Shown here piece after piece: positions 1 through 7,736 of a stretch of DNA of 39,744 nt. Position numbers and translations under genes: made by a program. Below the pieces are notes generated by a model, which had not been told where the DNA came from, did no database searches, and saw nothing but the letters and a program-made list of their open reading frames with translations. Within the stretch, counting starts at the first letter, position 1. Every line of letters starts with the position of its first letter. The stretch is from an uncultured Collinsella sp. (GTDB taxonomy: Bacteria; Actinomycetota; Coriobacteriia; Coriobacteriales; Coriobacteriaceae): positions 1 to 39,744 of the forward strand of contig CAAEOE010000003.1 in the NCBI GenBank assembly GCA_900757505.1. Direction: 5' to 3'.

Positions 1-201
1 CTTGTTCATGAGGTACTCGAGCTGCATGAGCTCGTCCCAGGTGCCGCCGACGCCCATCAGGAACACGGCGTCGTAGCCCTCGTCGGCGACCTTGTCGGCA
101 AGGGCGGTCATCTTCTTGCCGGTCTCGTAGAGCGCCTTGCCGTCCTCGAGGTAGCCCTCCTGGTCGAAATGCATGATCTCGATCTTCTCGGTTTCCTTCA
201 T
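1..201 (-). CDS. SIS-domain sugar-phosphate isomerase/deglycase, 3' part missing
   Basis: Only the first 67 codons are in the window; the gene runs off the left edge. The ATG at 199-201 follows AAAGGAG at good spacing. The protein begins MKETEKIEIMHF and reaches a GVGGTWDEL segment, which resembles the start of the first SIS (sugar isomerase) fold in fructosamine-phosphate deglycases of the FrlB/GfrF type. It lies 60 bp downstream of a second SIS gene and is probably cotranscribed with it. Substrate specificity cannot be read from this fragment; a GlmS/AgaS-type isomerase is an alternative. Confidence 0.7.
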   Translation of the reverse strand, partial: MKETEKIEIMHFDQEGYLEDGKALYETGKKMTALADKVADEGYDAVFLMGVGGTWDELMQLEYLMNK

Positions 202-261
202 TTGCTTCTCCTTTCTGGGGTTGTCTCCACATCCCCCATGCCAACGGGCATCAAAGCCCGC

Positions 262-1377
262 TTACATTCCGTAACACTCGGCCGCTTTGGCCTTAAGCGC
301 ATTGACTGACTCTTCGTAGCCCTCCGCCTTAACCTCCATCTGTTTGGAGACGGCATCGAGATACGGGTGTACGTCCCATGACTTCAGACGCTCGGCGATT
401 ATGGCCGCAATCGTCTGGAAGAACACAAGATTGGGAATTGCGCTGAGCAGCGGAGCCACCTGAGGCACCGCAACCTCGTGAGCCCTACCCCTGGGATGGG
501 CCGTGAGCAGCACCGTTTTTGTCGTAACGTTCGATAGCGCATCGGCGATATTCGCAAGACGCTCCGACCCCTGCGAATCGTCGACGATAAACACGTGGTA
601 GCCTGGGGTTATCTGCATCTCGGGACCGTGGACGAACTCCTCGCCCTCGTGATGCATGGCAGGAATCTTGATGGTCTCGCTCAGCTTGAGGGCCGCTTCT
701 TCGGCAACGCCATAGTTGGGGCCGTTGCCGACGACCATGGCGGGCATGTGCTCAGAAAGCTCGAGCATGTGGTCTTGGACATATGCCTCGGCGATCTTGC
801 ACATCACGGCATTGGCCTGGATAGCCTCGCGCAGGTCGTCAAGACGCTGGGCAACGCCCTTGGCGTCAATCGTTCCGCGCGCCTGGCCGCCGTAAATACC
901 AAAGAGCACCAGATACTCAACGAGAACCTCGACGCCCAGAGTCACAAAGTCCACCGACTCGACACCCACACCGTAGTCAAGAACGATGTCAGCGTGTTCC
1001 TTGATGGGTGCCTCGACGTTTGCCGTGAGCGCAACTGCAGCCATATCGTGCGCGCGCATGTAATCAAGAGCCGCGATCGTATTGGTCGAATAGCCGCTCT
1101 GCGAAACGGCAATGTTGAGCGCATGCTGCGGATAGGTGTGCTCAAAATCGACGAAGGCCTCGGGCGTCACAACGGACACCTGCATTTGCAGGGTATCTTG
1201 CAGGTAATCGCGGGCGCAATCGGCGGCATGGCGCGACGAACCCGAAGCAACGATGCGCAGCGCGTCAAAAGAACCGGACTGGAAAATATCAACGAGCTGC
1301 GCTACCAGCTCAGACGAACGCTCGAGGTTCTCTCCCATACGCACATGGGCAAGCTGAACGTAATCGAGCATCTTCAT
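262..1377 (-). CDS. SIS-domain protein, GlmS/FrlB-type deglycase or isomerase
   Basis: A 371-residue cytoplasmic protein with two SIS folds. The first (about 35-170) carries ASGSSR at 45-50 and SQSGYSTNT at 92-100, the phosphosugar-binding loops. The second (about 200-350) carries GNGPNYGVAEEAALK and E-GEEFVHGP near 244-252, a signature of the GlmS isomerase domain. There is no glutaminase domain, so it is not GlmS itself; length and layout match deglycases of 6-phosphorylated Amadori compounds (FrlB, GfrE/GfrF) or related amino-sugar isomerases. The ATG at 1375-1377 is chosen over an upstream in-frame start because GAGGTGAGAC precedes it. The downstream gene is a second SIS protein and two GntR genes lie upstream, which suggests an inducible amino-sugar or Amadori-compound operon. 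The exact substrate is inference. Confidence 0.85.
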   Translation of the reverse strand: MKMLDYVQLAHVRMGENLERSSELVAQLVDIFQSGSFDALRIVASGSSRHAADCARDYLQDTLQMQVSVVTPEAFVDFEHTYPQHALNIAVSQSGYSTNTIAALDYMRAHDMAAVALTANVEAPIKEHADIVLDYGVGVESVDFVTLGVEVLVEYLVLFGIYGGQARGTIDAKGVAQRLDDLREAIQANAVMCKIAEAYVQDHMLELSEHMPAMVVGNGPNYGVAEEAALKLSETIKIPAMHHEGEEFVHGPEMQITPGYHVFIVDDSQGSERLANIADALSNVTTKTVLLTAHPRGRAHEVAVPQVAPLLSAIPNLVFFQTIAAIIAERLKSWDVHPYLDAVSKQMEVKAEGYEESVNALKAKAAECYGM

Positions 1378-1399
1378 CGTCTCACCTCGTAACAAATCA

Positions 1400-1447
1400 T
1401 TAGTATTTGATACCAATCACAGTTACAGGTTACGGCTTTTTGATACC
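1400..1447. promoter_or_regulatory. Candidate GntR operator region for the SIS operon
   Basis: TTTGATACC occurs at 1406-1414 and again at 1439-1447, 33 bp apart (about three helical turns). The left copy is part of an imperfect palindrome, TTAGTATTTGATACCAA at 1400-1416. The sites lie in the 194-bp gap between the upstream GntR gene and the SIS gene, just upstream of its ribosome-binding site. HutC-type repressors commonly bind short palindromes in such places; which of the two GntR proteins would bind is unknown. Confidence 0.4.
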
Positions 1448-1571
1448 TCTTTGTCGATTAATTTATCCCCATCGGCGAACGGTCGATTTTGAGCCATGTA
1501 AGGTCGTATATGCAGTCTGCTCAACAAATCAAAATTCCGTCAGCTTTTCAGCCCGTTATGCAAAAAACCAG

Positions 1572-2285
1572 CTAGTACGTATAGGTATATCCACCCGCAT
1601 CACCGCGGTTAAACGACTTGACGTACTCGATCGCCTGGCCGCTCGCATCGAAGCTCACGCACTCAAGCGTCAAGGCAAGATCGCCCTGCTCCAGTCCAAG
1701 CAGGCCGGCATCTCGCGCGCCCAGCGCTTCGATATCGAGCTTTTCCTGTGCCATGACCGGCTTTCGGCCCAACATCTCATAGGTCTCGTACAAACTGAAG
1801 ACCGACACGTCAATATCTTCGATTGTGGGAAACAGCAGGCACGGGATGAACGCCATCTCAATCGATACGGGATCGCCGTTGACGCAGTTCAAACGCCGAA
1901 TCGAATACAGTAAATCGTCCTCGGCAATGCCAAACAGGTTGGCATAATATGGACCCGCATAACGCTTGGAACGCGCGAGGATGCGGACGGACGGCTCGCC
2001 GCCCGAAGCACGAACTGATTCGCGAAAGCCTCCCGTTCGCTCGTAGGCAACGGGCACTTTCTGTGCCACAAACGCGCCCTTTCCGCGGACGCGTCGAATC
2101 TGCCCACGCCGAACCAGCTCATCGACAGCGCTTCGGATGGTCAAGCGCGTCGTACCAAATTCCTCGGCGAGGTCTTTTTCGGACGGAATCATGGAACCCG
2201 TAGGATATATACCGCGCTCGATACGCTCCTCGATGCGGCGTCGAATGCGCATATAAACCGGGGTGGCATCTACTGTTTCAGCCAT
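1572..2285 (-). CDS. GntR-family (HutC/UTRA type) transcriptional regulator
   Basis: A 237-residue regulator. Residues 8-75 form the winged helix, with PSEKDLAEEFGTTRLTIRS at 34-52 and the wing RRVRGKGAFVA at 64-74. Residues about 95-230 match a UTRA ligand-binding domain, which in this family senses sugar phosphates or amino-acid derivatives. The ATG at 2283-2285 is preceded by AGGTGAACA and overlaps the end of the previous gntR by 16 bp, so translation is probably coupled. The SIS operon starts 194 bp downstream, and a role as its repressor is likely but inferred. Confidence 0.88.
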   Translation of the reverse strand: MAETVDATPVYMRIRRRIEERIERGIYPTGSMIPSEKDLAEEFGTTRLTIRSAVDELVRRGQIRRVRGKGAFVAQKVPVAYERTGGFRESVRASGGEPSVRILARSKRYAGPYYANLFGIAEDDLLYSIRRLNCVNGDPVSIEMAFIPCLLFPTIEDIDVSVFSLYETYEMLGRKPVMAQEKLDIEALGARDAGLLGLEQGDLALTLECVSFDASGQAIEYVKSFNRGDAGGYTYTY

Positions 2286-3037
2286 TGTTCACCTGCCACG
2301 CTCCTCATGCCGTTCTTCTCGCCGTTATCGGCAAAGCGGAACTTTGTGGGCAAAATCACCGATTTGCAATGCTCCACAAAACGCATGTCCTTATCAAATT
2401 CTATCGTGCTCTCATAGAACACCGGCGTTCCCTCTTCTTGCTGGAGCAACTCGGCCTCTTCGGCGTTCAAACGCGAGATGGAGATATGCTCACGTCCATG
2501 CTCAACGCGCACGCCACCTTCTTTGAGCAAGACATCGTAAAGGCTCTCACACTCAAAATCGTGATCGGGAAGCGAGGGGCACAGGGACAGGTTAACGTGA
2601 GCCGTCTCGATTGACGCCGGCTCACCCTCAATAAGTCGAACACGCTGCATGCGGAGCAAAGGAGCGCCTACAGCAACCCCAAGCTTGTCGGCAAGCGCCT
2701 CATCCGCCTCGATAGTCCCGGTGGAAACCAGACGAGAAGAGGGGTGCAGGCCGGCAGTCCGCACGGCATCGGAAAAGTTGTACGTTTCTTGGAAGATATT
2801 GAGCGGTTTGGGAGGACACACATACGTACCCGATCCGCGACGGCTCTCGAGCGTTCCACACGAGATGAGCCGCGTGATACCGGCGCGCAACGCCGTACGC
2901 GAAACGCCAATCTCTTCGCACAGCACGCGCTCGGCCGGCAGGCGATCGCCGCCGGCAAGCTGATGGTGCTGGATATACCAAAGAATCCCCTCAACAGCAC
3001 GATCTTTGGGGGGAATTGCATAAGATTCGCCTGCCAT
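2270..3037 (-). CDS. Second GntR-family (HutC/UTRA type) regulator
   Basis: A 255-residue protein with a winged helix at about 12-75 (PAERVLCEEIGVSRTALRAG near 34-53, wing SRRGSGTYVC) and a UTRA-like sensor domain to the end. The ATG at 3035-3037 is preferred to an upstream TTG because GAGGAG lies about 10 bases before it. It overlaps the start of the next gntR by 16 bp, giving a tandem pair of related but divergent regulators in one transcript. The ligand is unknown. Sequence differences in the recognition helix suggest the two proteins do not share an operator. Confidence 0.85.
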   Translation of the reverse strand: MAGESYAIPPKDRAVEGILWYIQHHQLAGGDRLPAERVLCEEIGVSRTALRAGITRLISCGTLESRRGSGTYVCPPKPLNIFQETYNFSDAVRTAGLHPSSRLVSTGTIEADEALADKLGVAVGAPLLRMQRVRLIEGEPASIETAHVNLSLCPSLPDHDFECESLYDVLLKEGGVRVEHGREHISISRLNAEEAELLQQEEGTPVFYESTIEFDKDMRFVEHCKSVILPTKFRFADNGEKNGMRSVAGEQWLKQ

Positions 3038-3075
3038 TGCACAGACTCCTCGTTCAGAAACGTATGTCGCCAAAA

Positions 3076-3564
3076 TTAGGCCAGACCACCCATGGCATCA
3101 AATTCGGCCTTGATCTTCTCGGCGACATTCCGATACGACTTATACAGGCTTGAATCGCGTTTGACTTCATCGGTCATAACGGGAATCTCTAGTTTGGAAA
3201 CCTCGTCTTTTCCCGTCTGAACCGCCACAACAACGCCCATACCAAGACACATATTACGCTTGGCTGCGTTCATTTTTGCCGCCTTAGCGGGATTTACCAG
3301 AATACGCTGGGCAAATTCCTGTTTAGAGACCGCTTCATCGGCCTCCGGATCGCCCGCCTCGGCCACTTCGCACTGCAACACGTCCGCATAGTCAAAAATC
3401 TTCGGCTCGCCGCCGCGCTGATGTACGGCCCACTTGCGACGCGTGGCATCCTGGTAGATAGCCGGCAAAAACGTAAACCGCGGCGGGTCCAAAATCGTAT
3501 CCGTGATGGTAAACACATCGGGATCAAAGGCATCCTGCGGGTTTTTCTTCTTGAACAGCCCCAT
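3076..3564 (-). CDS. Small hypothetical protein, unknown function
   Basis: A 162-residue, charged, soluble protein beginning MGLFKKKNPQDAF. No signal peptide or membrane segment is visible. The middle (RKWAVHQRGGEPKIFDYADVL) has the look of a short beta-rich PH-like or DUF domain in which a tryptophan-containing strand precedes a line about a stored value, but I do not recognise a named family. The ATG at 3562-3564 follows GGGAGG at proper spacing. It lies 38 bp upstream of the tandem gntR pair and could share their transcript. Confidence 0.7.
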   Translation of the reverse strand: MGLFKKKNPQDAFDPDVFTITDTILDPPRFTFLPAIYQDATRRKWAVHQRGGEPKIFDYADVLQCEVAEAGDPEADEAVSKQEFAQRILVNPAKAAKMNAAKRNMCLGMGVVVAVQTGKDEVSKLEIPVMTDEVKRDSSLYKSYRNVAEKIKAEFDAMGGLA

Positions 3565-3601
3565 ATCAGCCTCCCGTACTAGCATTAAACAACTTAAGCT
3601 G

Positions 3602-3610
3602 AATATAGCA
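3602..3610 (-). promoter_or_regulatory. Extended -10 promoter element upstream of the 162-aa gene
   Basis: On the minus strand the bases read TGCTATATT, a TGn-extended -10 box about 40 bp before the start codon at 3564. No good -35 is seen at the usual distance, which an extended -10 can tolerate. Confidence 0.45.
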
Positions 3611-3683
3611 CCAATTTCAAGCCGCCGCCTTACCCTATCGGTACGCGGCGTCTATGGCTCGCCCAGCGGGGTAATACGGGCGA

Positions 3684-3757
3684 GGGCCGGGGAGGCATAC
3701 TTTGTTTTGAGAAGTGGGCTTCGCGAACTTCTCAAAACAAGGCAGGCACCCCGGCCC
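3684..3757. repeat. Nested perfect inverted repeats between lacI and the hypothetical gene
   Basis: Inner arms TTGTTTTGAGAAGT (3702-3715) and its exact complement (3727-3740) enclose an 11-base loop. Outer arms GGGCCGGGG (3684-3692) and CCCCGGCCC (3749-3757) are also perfect. It follows the 3' end of the lacI-type gene, so it may end that transcript, but there is no clear T-run on either strand; it could instead be a REP-like palindromic element. Confidence 0.6.
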
Positions 3758-3811
3758 CGCCGGCAAATAGTGGACACTCCGCATGCAATCTATGCAAACA
3801 AACAAGTACGC

Positions 3812-4840
3812 TTAGCTACATTCGGTAAGTTCGAGAACGCTGTCCTTAACGATAAGCGCCGGCTCCAGAACGACCTCTTCGGCACGCCTACCGCCCCTAC
3901 CGGCAAGACGTTTGGACATGCAACCAAAGGCATGCTCGGCAAGCACGCCCGGATCCTGCTCGATCGCGGTCAGCGCCGGCTCAAAGAGAACGTCGGCCGC
4001 CGAGTTGTCATAGCTCACCACCGAAATATCGCCCGGGATGGTCTTCCCCATCTCGTGCAAGCGCTTGAGCAAGCCGAGGGCGATGTTGTCCGAGCTTGCG
4101 AACACAGCGGTGGCATCGGTTGCGAGCACCGCCTCCGAGGCCTCGTAGGCGCTCGGAATGTAGTACTCGCTCTCGAACTCCAAGCGCGCGTCAATGGGCA
4201 GGCCAACCTCGCGCAGTGCGCGTTCATAGCCGGCAAGTCGTTTGCGGCCCGTATTGGAACGGCGTGCGTTAACCAGGCAGGCGATACGACGGTGGCCCTG
4301 CTCGATCAGGTATCGGGTAGCCATATAGCCACCCATCTCGTGGTCAAACATCACCTTGTCGCACTCGAGCCCCTCAATGGCACGGTCGACCATTACAGCC
4401 GGGATGGGAAGGTGGCTGACTTCTTCGCGAAGCGCACGGTCGTCGGAAAACTCGTCGCCCACCACCAGGAAGACGCCATCGACACCGCGCGTCACCAGCT
4501 GACGCAGCAGCTCCAGATCGTCATCGGCGCTTCCGCCCGAGCTGGTAATAAAGAGCGCGTAGCCGTCCTCGCGGCAGCGCTTTTCCAAGCTGCCGGCGAG
4601 CGAGGCGAAAAAGCGGCTCTCGATGTTGGGAACGATAAGGCCCAGGGTGCGCGACTCGCGCATGACCAGGCTGCGCGCGATCTGGTTGGGAACATAGTGG
4701 TTGCGCGCCGCAACCTCCTTGATGAGTTTGCGGTTTTCTTCCGAGATGCGACAGGGCCGATTATTGAGAACAAGCGAGACCGACGAAGGGGAAAGCCCCA
4801 CCTCTTGGGCAATCTGCTTGAGGGTGACTTTGTTGGCCAT
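3812..4840 (-). CDS. LacI-family transcriptional regulator
   Basis: A 342-residue regulator. The N-terminal helix-turn-helix (VTLKQIAQEVGLSPSSVS, residues 5-22) and hinge helix are followed by a periplasmic-binding-protein-like sugar domain (about 60-335; TLGLIVPNIESRFFASLAGSLE, and SSDNIALGLL near 255). The ATG at 4838-4840 has GGAAGGAG at 7 bases, which rules out the longer upstream extension. It is divergent from murB, an unrelated function, so its target is probably elsewhere or is itself. A small palindrome, GATAAACACTTTATC, lies in its upstream region. The effector sugar cannot be told from sequence. Confidence 0.9.
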   Translation of the reverse strand: MANKVTLKQIAQEVGLSPSSVSLVLNNRPCRISEENRKLIKEVAARNHYVPNQIARSLVMRESRTLGLIVPNIESRFFASLAGSLEKRCREDGYALFITSSGGSADDDLELLRQLVTRGVDGVFLVVGDEFSDDRALREEVSHLPIPAVMVDRAIEGLECDKVMFDHEMGGYMATRYLIEQGHRRIACLVNARRSNTGRKRLAGYERALREVGLPIDARLEFESEYYIPSAYEASEAVLATDATAVFASSDNIALGLLKRLHEMGKTIPGDISVVSYDNSAADVLFEPALTAIEQDPGVLAEHAFGCMSKRLAGRGGRRAEEVVLEPALIVKDSVLELTECS

Positions 4841-4903
4841 CTCGCTCCTTCCGGGTTTACGCGCAATCTCTTGAAAGTATAGCGACTGCCCCTCTACCTC
4901 GAT

Positions 4904-4918
4904 GATAAACACTTTATC
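4904..4918. promoter_or_regulatory. Palindrome in the lacI-murB intergenic region, possible operator
   Basis: GATAAA-CAC-TTTATC is a perfect 6-bp inverted repeat about 65 bp upstream of the LacI-type start codon and 106 bp before murB. It lacks the central CG usual in LacI-family operators, so the link to this regulator is weak. A TATACT box for lacI lies just downstream on the minus strand (about 4877-4882). Confidence 0.3.
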
Positions 4919-5023
4919 AATCCGGTGGACGGCAGTTTTATCGCCGCCAGCGCACCAAATACATCTGGGTGGGGTATATTGCAATCGATTGATGAGAACG
5001 ACCACCAAAAGGCGGATATTCGT

Positions 5024-5986
5024 ATGCACGAGAACGACTTTTTTAACGAGGACCTGCTGTGCGCGCTCGCCGGCGTTGCCGGCGAGGACAACGTGTTGAT
5101 GAGCGAGCCCATGCGCGAGCACACCACGTTTAAGATCGGCGGTCCGGCCGACGTCTTTGTCACGCCCGATACCGAGCAGGGCCTCGTCGCCACGCTCGAT
5201 ACCTGCTATCGCTGCGACCTGCCGCTCACCATCGTGGGCAACGGCTCCGACCTACTCGTCGGCGACAAGGGCATCCGCGGCGTTGTCGTGGCGCTGGGCA
5301 AGGGCCTCTCCGACATTACGGTCAACGGCACGCATGTCACGGCGGCCGCCGGTGCACTGCTTTCCGATGTCGCCGCGGCAGCAGCCGAGGCCGGTCTCAC
5401 CGGCATGGAGCCCATCTCGGGTATCCCCGGATCGGTCGGCGGCGCCTGCTACATGAACGCCGGCGCCTACGGTGCCTGCATGGCCGATGTGCTGGGGTCT
5501 GTGCGCGTCTACAAGCCCGCCCGCATGCTCGACGACGGCACCCGCGGCAGCGGCAGCATCATCGAGTTCGATGTCGACGAGCTCAACCTGGGTTATCGCA
5601 AGAGCCGCATCGCCGACGACGGCTTTACCGTGCTTTCGGCCACCTTCAATCTCGCCCCGGGCAACGCCGCGATGATTAAGGCCGACATGGACGACTACCG
5701 CCAGCGCCGCGAGGACAAGCAGCCGCTCGACATGCCGAGTGCTGGCTCCACTTTCAAGCGCCCCGAGGGTTACTTTGCCGGCAAGCTCATCATGGATGCC
5801 GGCCTGCGAGGACTCGCCGTTGGCGGCGCGCAGGTGAGCGAGAAGCACTGCGGCTTCATCGTCAACGCCGACCACGCCACCGCCGCCGACGTCGACGAAC
5901 TCATCCGCGACATCCAAGCCAAAGTCAAAGACCAATTCGGAGTAGACCTAGAACCCGAAGTCCACCGAGTCGGCGAATTCCTTTAA
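5024..5986 (+). CDS. murB: UDP-N-acetylenolpyruvoylglucosamine reductase
   Basis: A 320-residue cytoplasmic flavoenzyme that reduces UDP-GlcNAc-enolpyruvate to UDP-MurNAc with NADPH in peptidoglycan precursor synthesis. The FAD-binding region spans about 35-205 (NGSDLLV at 73-79; GIPGSVGGACYMNAGAYG at 133-150). The C-terminal domain carries the proton-donor serine in SAGSTFKRP (Ser242) and the catalytic glutamate in PEVHRVG (Glu312). The GYRKS motif at 190-194 and the size fit type II MurB. The ATG at 5024 follows AAAGGCGG; an upstream in-frame ATG lacks a site. A strong terminator follows directly. Confidence 0.96.
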   Translation: MHENDFFNEDLLCALAGVAGEDNVLMSEPMREHTTFKIGGPADVFVTPDTEQGLVATLDTCYRCDLPLTIVGNGSDLLVGDKGIRGVVVALGKGLSDITVNGTHVTAAAGALLSDVAAAAAEAGLTGMEPISGIPGSVGGACYMNAGAYGACMADVLGSVRVYKPARMLDDGTRGSGSIIEFDVDELNLGYRKSRIADDGFTVLSATFNLAPGNAAMIKADMDDYRQRREDKQPLDMPSAGSTFKRPEGYFAGKLIMDAGLRGLAVGGAQVSEKHCGFIVNADHATAADVDELIRDIQAKVKDQFGVDLEPEVHRVGEFL

Positions 5987-6021
5987 AAAAGAAGGCCCCG
6001 AAAGGGGCCTTCGCTTTCTTT
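5985..6021 (+). terminator. murB rho-independent terminator
   Basis: GAAGGCCCC (5991-5999), loop GAAA, GGGGCCTTC (6004-6012), then a T-rich tail GCTTTCTTT. An A-run precedes the stem, so it may also work on the other strand. Confidence 0.9.
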
Positions 6022-6062
6022 ACATCAGACACCGCCATGGTTTGTGGCTCTGGACCCGAGTT

Positions 6063-6188
6063 GGCCCCGCGCCCGCAATATATTTGATTGATCGCGAGTT
6101 CCGCACGCAAAGAAGGCCACTTAATGTGGCCTTCGTCTTGCGCAGGACTGCCCGAGCAGGCAATCAAATATATTGCGGGCGCGGGGCC
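6063..6188. repeat. Large inverted repeat enclosing a hairpin element (copy 1)
   Basis: The 28-bp arms 6063-6090 and 6161-6188 are perfect reverse complements (CCGCGCCCGCAATATATT within the left arm). The pairing extends outward through GTTGG/CCAAC with one bulged C. The 70-bp centre (6091-6160) begins ATCGCGAGTTCCGCACG and holds a hairpin, GAAGGCCAC-TTAAT-GTGGCCTTC, at 6112-6134. The first 60 bases of this centre recur at 24292-24351 with six differences. It sits between two convergent genes and encodes no protein. A transposable palindromic (MITE/REP-like) or structured RNA element is possible. Confidence 0.75.
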
Positions 6189-6218
6189 CAACCAGTCTAG
6201 GACTGCCCGAGCAGGCAA
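6144..6218. repeat. 20-bp direct repeat pair and hairpin before the CHAP-protein stop
   Basis: AGGACTGCCCGAGCAGGCAA occurs at 6144-6163 and 6199-6218. The second copy forms a hairpin with following bases: CTGCCCGA (6203-6210) pairs with TCGGGCAG (6230-6237), with inner AGGCA/TGCCT. On the minus strand this could act as the terminator of the downstream-facing cell-wall gene, although no T-run follows. Confidence 0.6.
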
Positions 6219-6265
6219 CCTAATGCCTTTCGGGCAGCCACGGACCAACTTACTTCAAACCGCAG

Positions 6266-7474
6266 CTACGACAGCACGACACCACCGAGCCAGCCCCAAC
6301 GCACGCCAGAGCCCGTACCGTAGAACGAAATAAACGAATCGAGCGACTTCGACGTAATGGGACCCTCGTTACTCATAACGATGCCGCCGCCGATATAGAT
6401 GCCCACGTGGCCATACAGCAGGCCCGGCGCACCGGTGCCGCTATGCGAGGAGTCGGCCACGATCATGCCCACCTGCAGCGCCGAGCGGTCGGAGCTATAG
6501 CACCAGGCGTTAAACATATCGCACGCGTTGCCGCCAAAATAGCCAACGCCGGCGTTGCGGAAGACGTTGGTAACCCACGCTGCGCACCAGTTCTGACCCG
6601 GGGAAGGCGTGGAGTAGCACGCGTTGACGACGGCCTGCTGCTTGCCCGATCCGGCATTCTGCTGCGGAGTTCCGGGAGCATACGATCCGCCACCCGAGCC
6701 CGAACCGCCCGAGTAGGAATTGTTCTTGTTCGCGGCGGCTGCGGCAGCGGCGGCGGCCTTCCTAGCAGCCTCCTCGGCCTGAGCGGCAGCGAGAATCTCG
6801 GAATCGCGCTGAGCCATGAGCTCCTTAACGTCGTCGGAAAGACCGCTCAGCACGGTCTGAACCTCTTGCTGCTTGGCCTGCATGTCCTGCATCTGAGCAG
6901 TCTGCTGGTCCTTGAGCTTTTCCAGGTCGGCCTTCTGCGACTCAAGCTCGGTCTTTTGAGCATCGAGCTCTTCTTGGATGGTCCGAATGTCCTCGATGGC
7001 GTCGCGGTCGCTCTTGTTGATCTTCTCAACGTAATGCGCGTTGGCGACGAGCTCCTCAAACGAGCCCGAGGCGAGCAGCAACGACAGGATGTTGGTGCCA
7101 CCCGACTTATAGCTGGCAGAAACGCGATCGGAAAGATCGCCGCGTTTCTTTTTGAGCTCGGCCTTCTTTTCGTCAATCTGCGCCTGCGTGTCGTCGATCT
7201 GGCCCTGTACGCCCTCGATATCGTTGAGGGTCTGGGCATTCTTGCTGGCCAGCGCCGCGTATTCATTTGCGATGCTGTCGAGCTGAGCCTGGACCTCGTC
7301 GAGCTGGGCCTGGGCCGCATTGAGTTTGTCGGTGGTCTCCTTGGTGGCCTCGGCCGCGTGGGCGCGGGTGGGCAGACCAAAAAGAACGGCTGCAGAAGCG
7401 GCGCCGAACAGAGCCTTGAGGGCGGTGCGACGCGAGAGCTCCTGGGAAAGGATGGAATCGCTGTTTGGTGACAT
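6266..7474 (-). CDS. Tat-exported coiled-coil protein with C-terminal CHAP/NlpC-type hydrolase domain
   Basis: A 402-residue secreted protein, probably a peptidoglycan hydrolase acting in cell separation. Residues 1-40 are a twin-arginine signal (SRRTALKALFGAASAAVLF, then AHA cleavage near 40). Residues 45-245 are a long Gln/Glu/Lys-rich coiled coil like the PcsB/RipA type, ending in an alanine run; 250-280 is a Ser/Gly linker. The C-terminal domain has NWCAAWVTNVF (Cys297) and YGHVGIYIGGG (His356), the Cys/His arrangement of CHAP or NlpC/P60 amidases. The ATG at 7472-7474 has CGGAG before it. It is convergent with murB and divergent from galE. Confidence 0.88.
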   Translation of the reverse strand: MSPNSDSILSQELSRRTALKALFGAASAAVLFGLPTRAHAAEATKETTDKLNAAQAQLDEVQAQLDSIANEYAALASKNAQTLNDIEGVQGQIDDTQAQIDEKKAELKKKRGDLSDRVSASYKSGGTNILSLLLASGSFEELVANAHYVEKINKSDRDAIEDIRTIQEELDAQKTELESQKADLEKLKDQQTAQMQDMQAKQQEVQTVLSGLSDDVKELMAQRDSEILAAAQAEEAARKAAAAAAAAANKNNSYSGGSGSGGGSYAPGTPQQNAGSGKQQAVVNACYSTPSPGQNWCAAWVTNVFRNAGVGYFGGNACDMFNAWCYSSDRSALQVGMIVADSSHSGTGAPGLLYGHVGIYIGGGIVMSNEGPITSKSLDSFISFYGTGSGVRWGWLGGVVLS

Positions 7475-7736
7475 ATCTACTCCGTTACATGTTTATTTAT
7501 ATGTCGCTCAACGCATACATATTAGCGTACATCCGGCGCGTCCCAACGATTTCCACGAACGGCATCAAACCGTATGGTCGGCGGCTCACAAACAAATCCT
7601 GTAGCAAAAAGGCTGTGTAAGCATCTCTATGAGTACGTTAGCATGCTCCTCTGCTTTTCCTGCCGTGCAAGCTCTTGGCACCCCTGCCTGCGCTATACTC
7701 CCCTCAAGAAGTGTTCCTGATTCGATAGGAGACTAC

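Noticed and set aside
4925..5023. Earlier in-frame start for murB
   Set aside because: Runs through the likely promoter region and lacks a ribosome-binding site; the start at 5024 has one and gives the family length.
7675..7699. Complete -35/-10 promoter for galE
   Set aside because: TATACT is a fair -10, but the TTGGCA in front is only 13 bp away, too close to form a standard pair.
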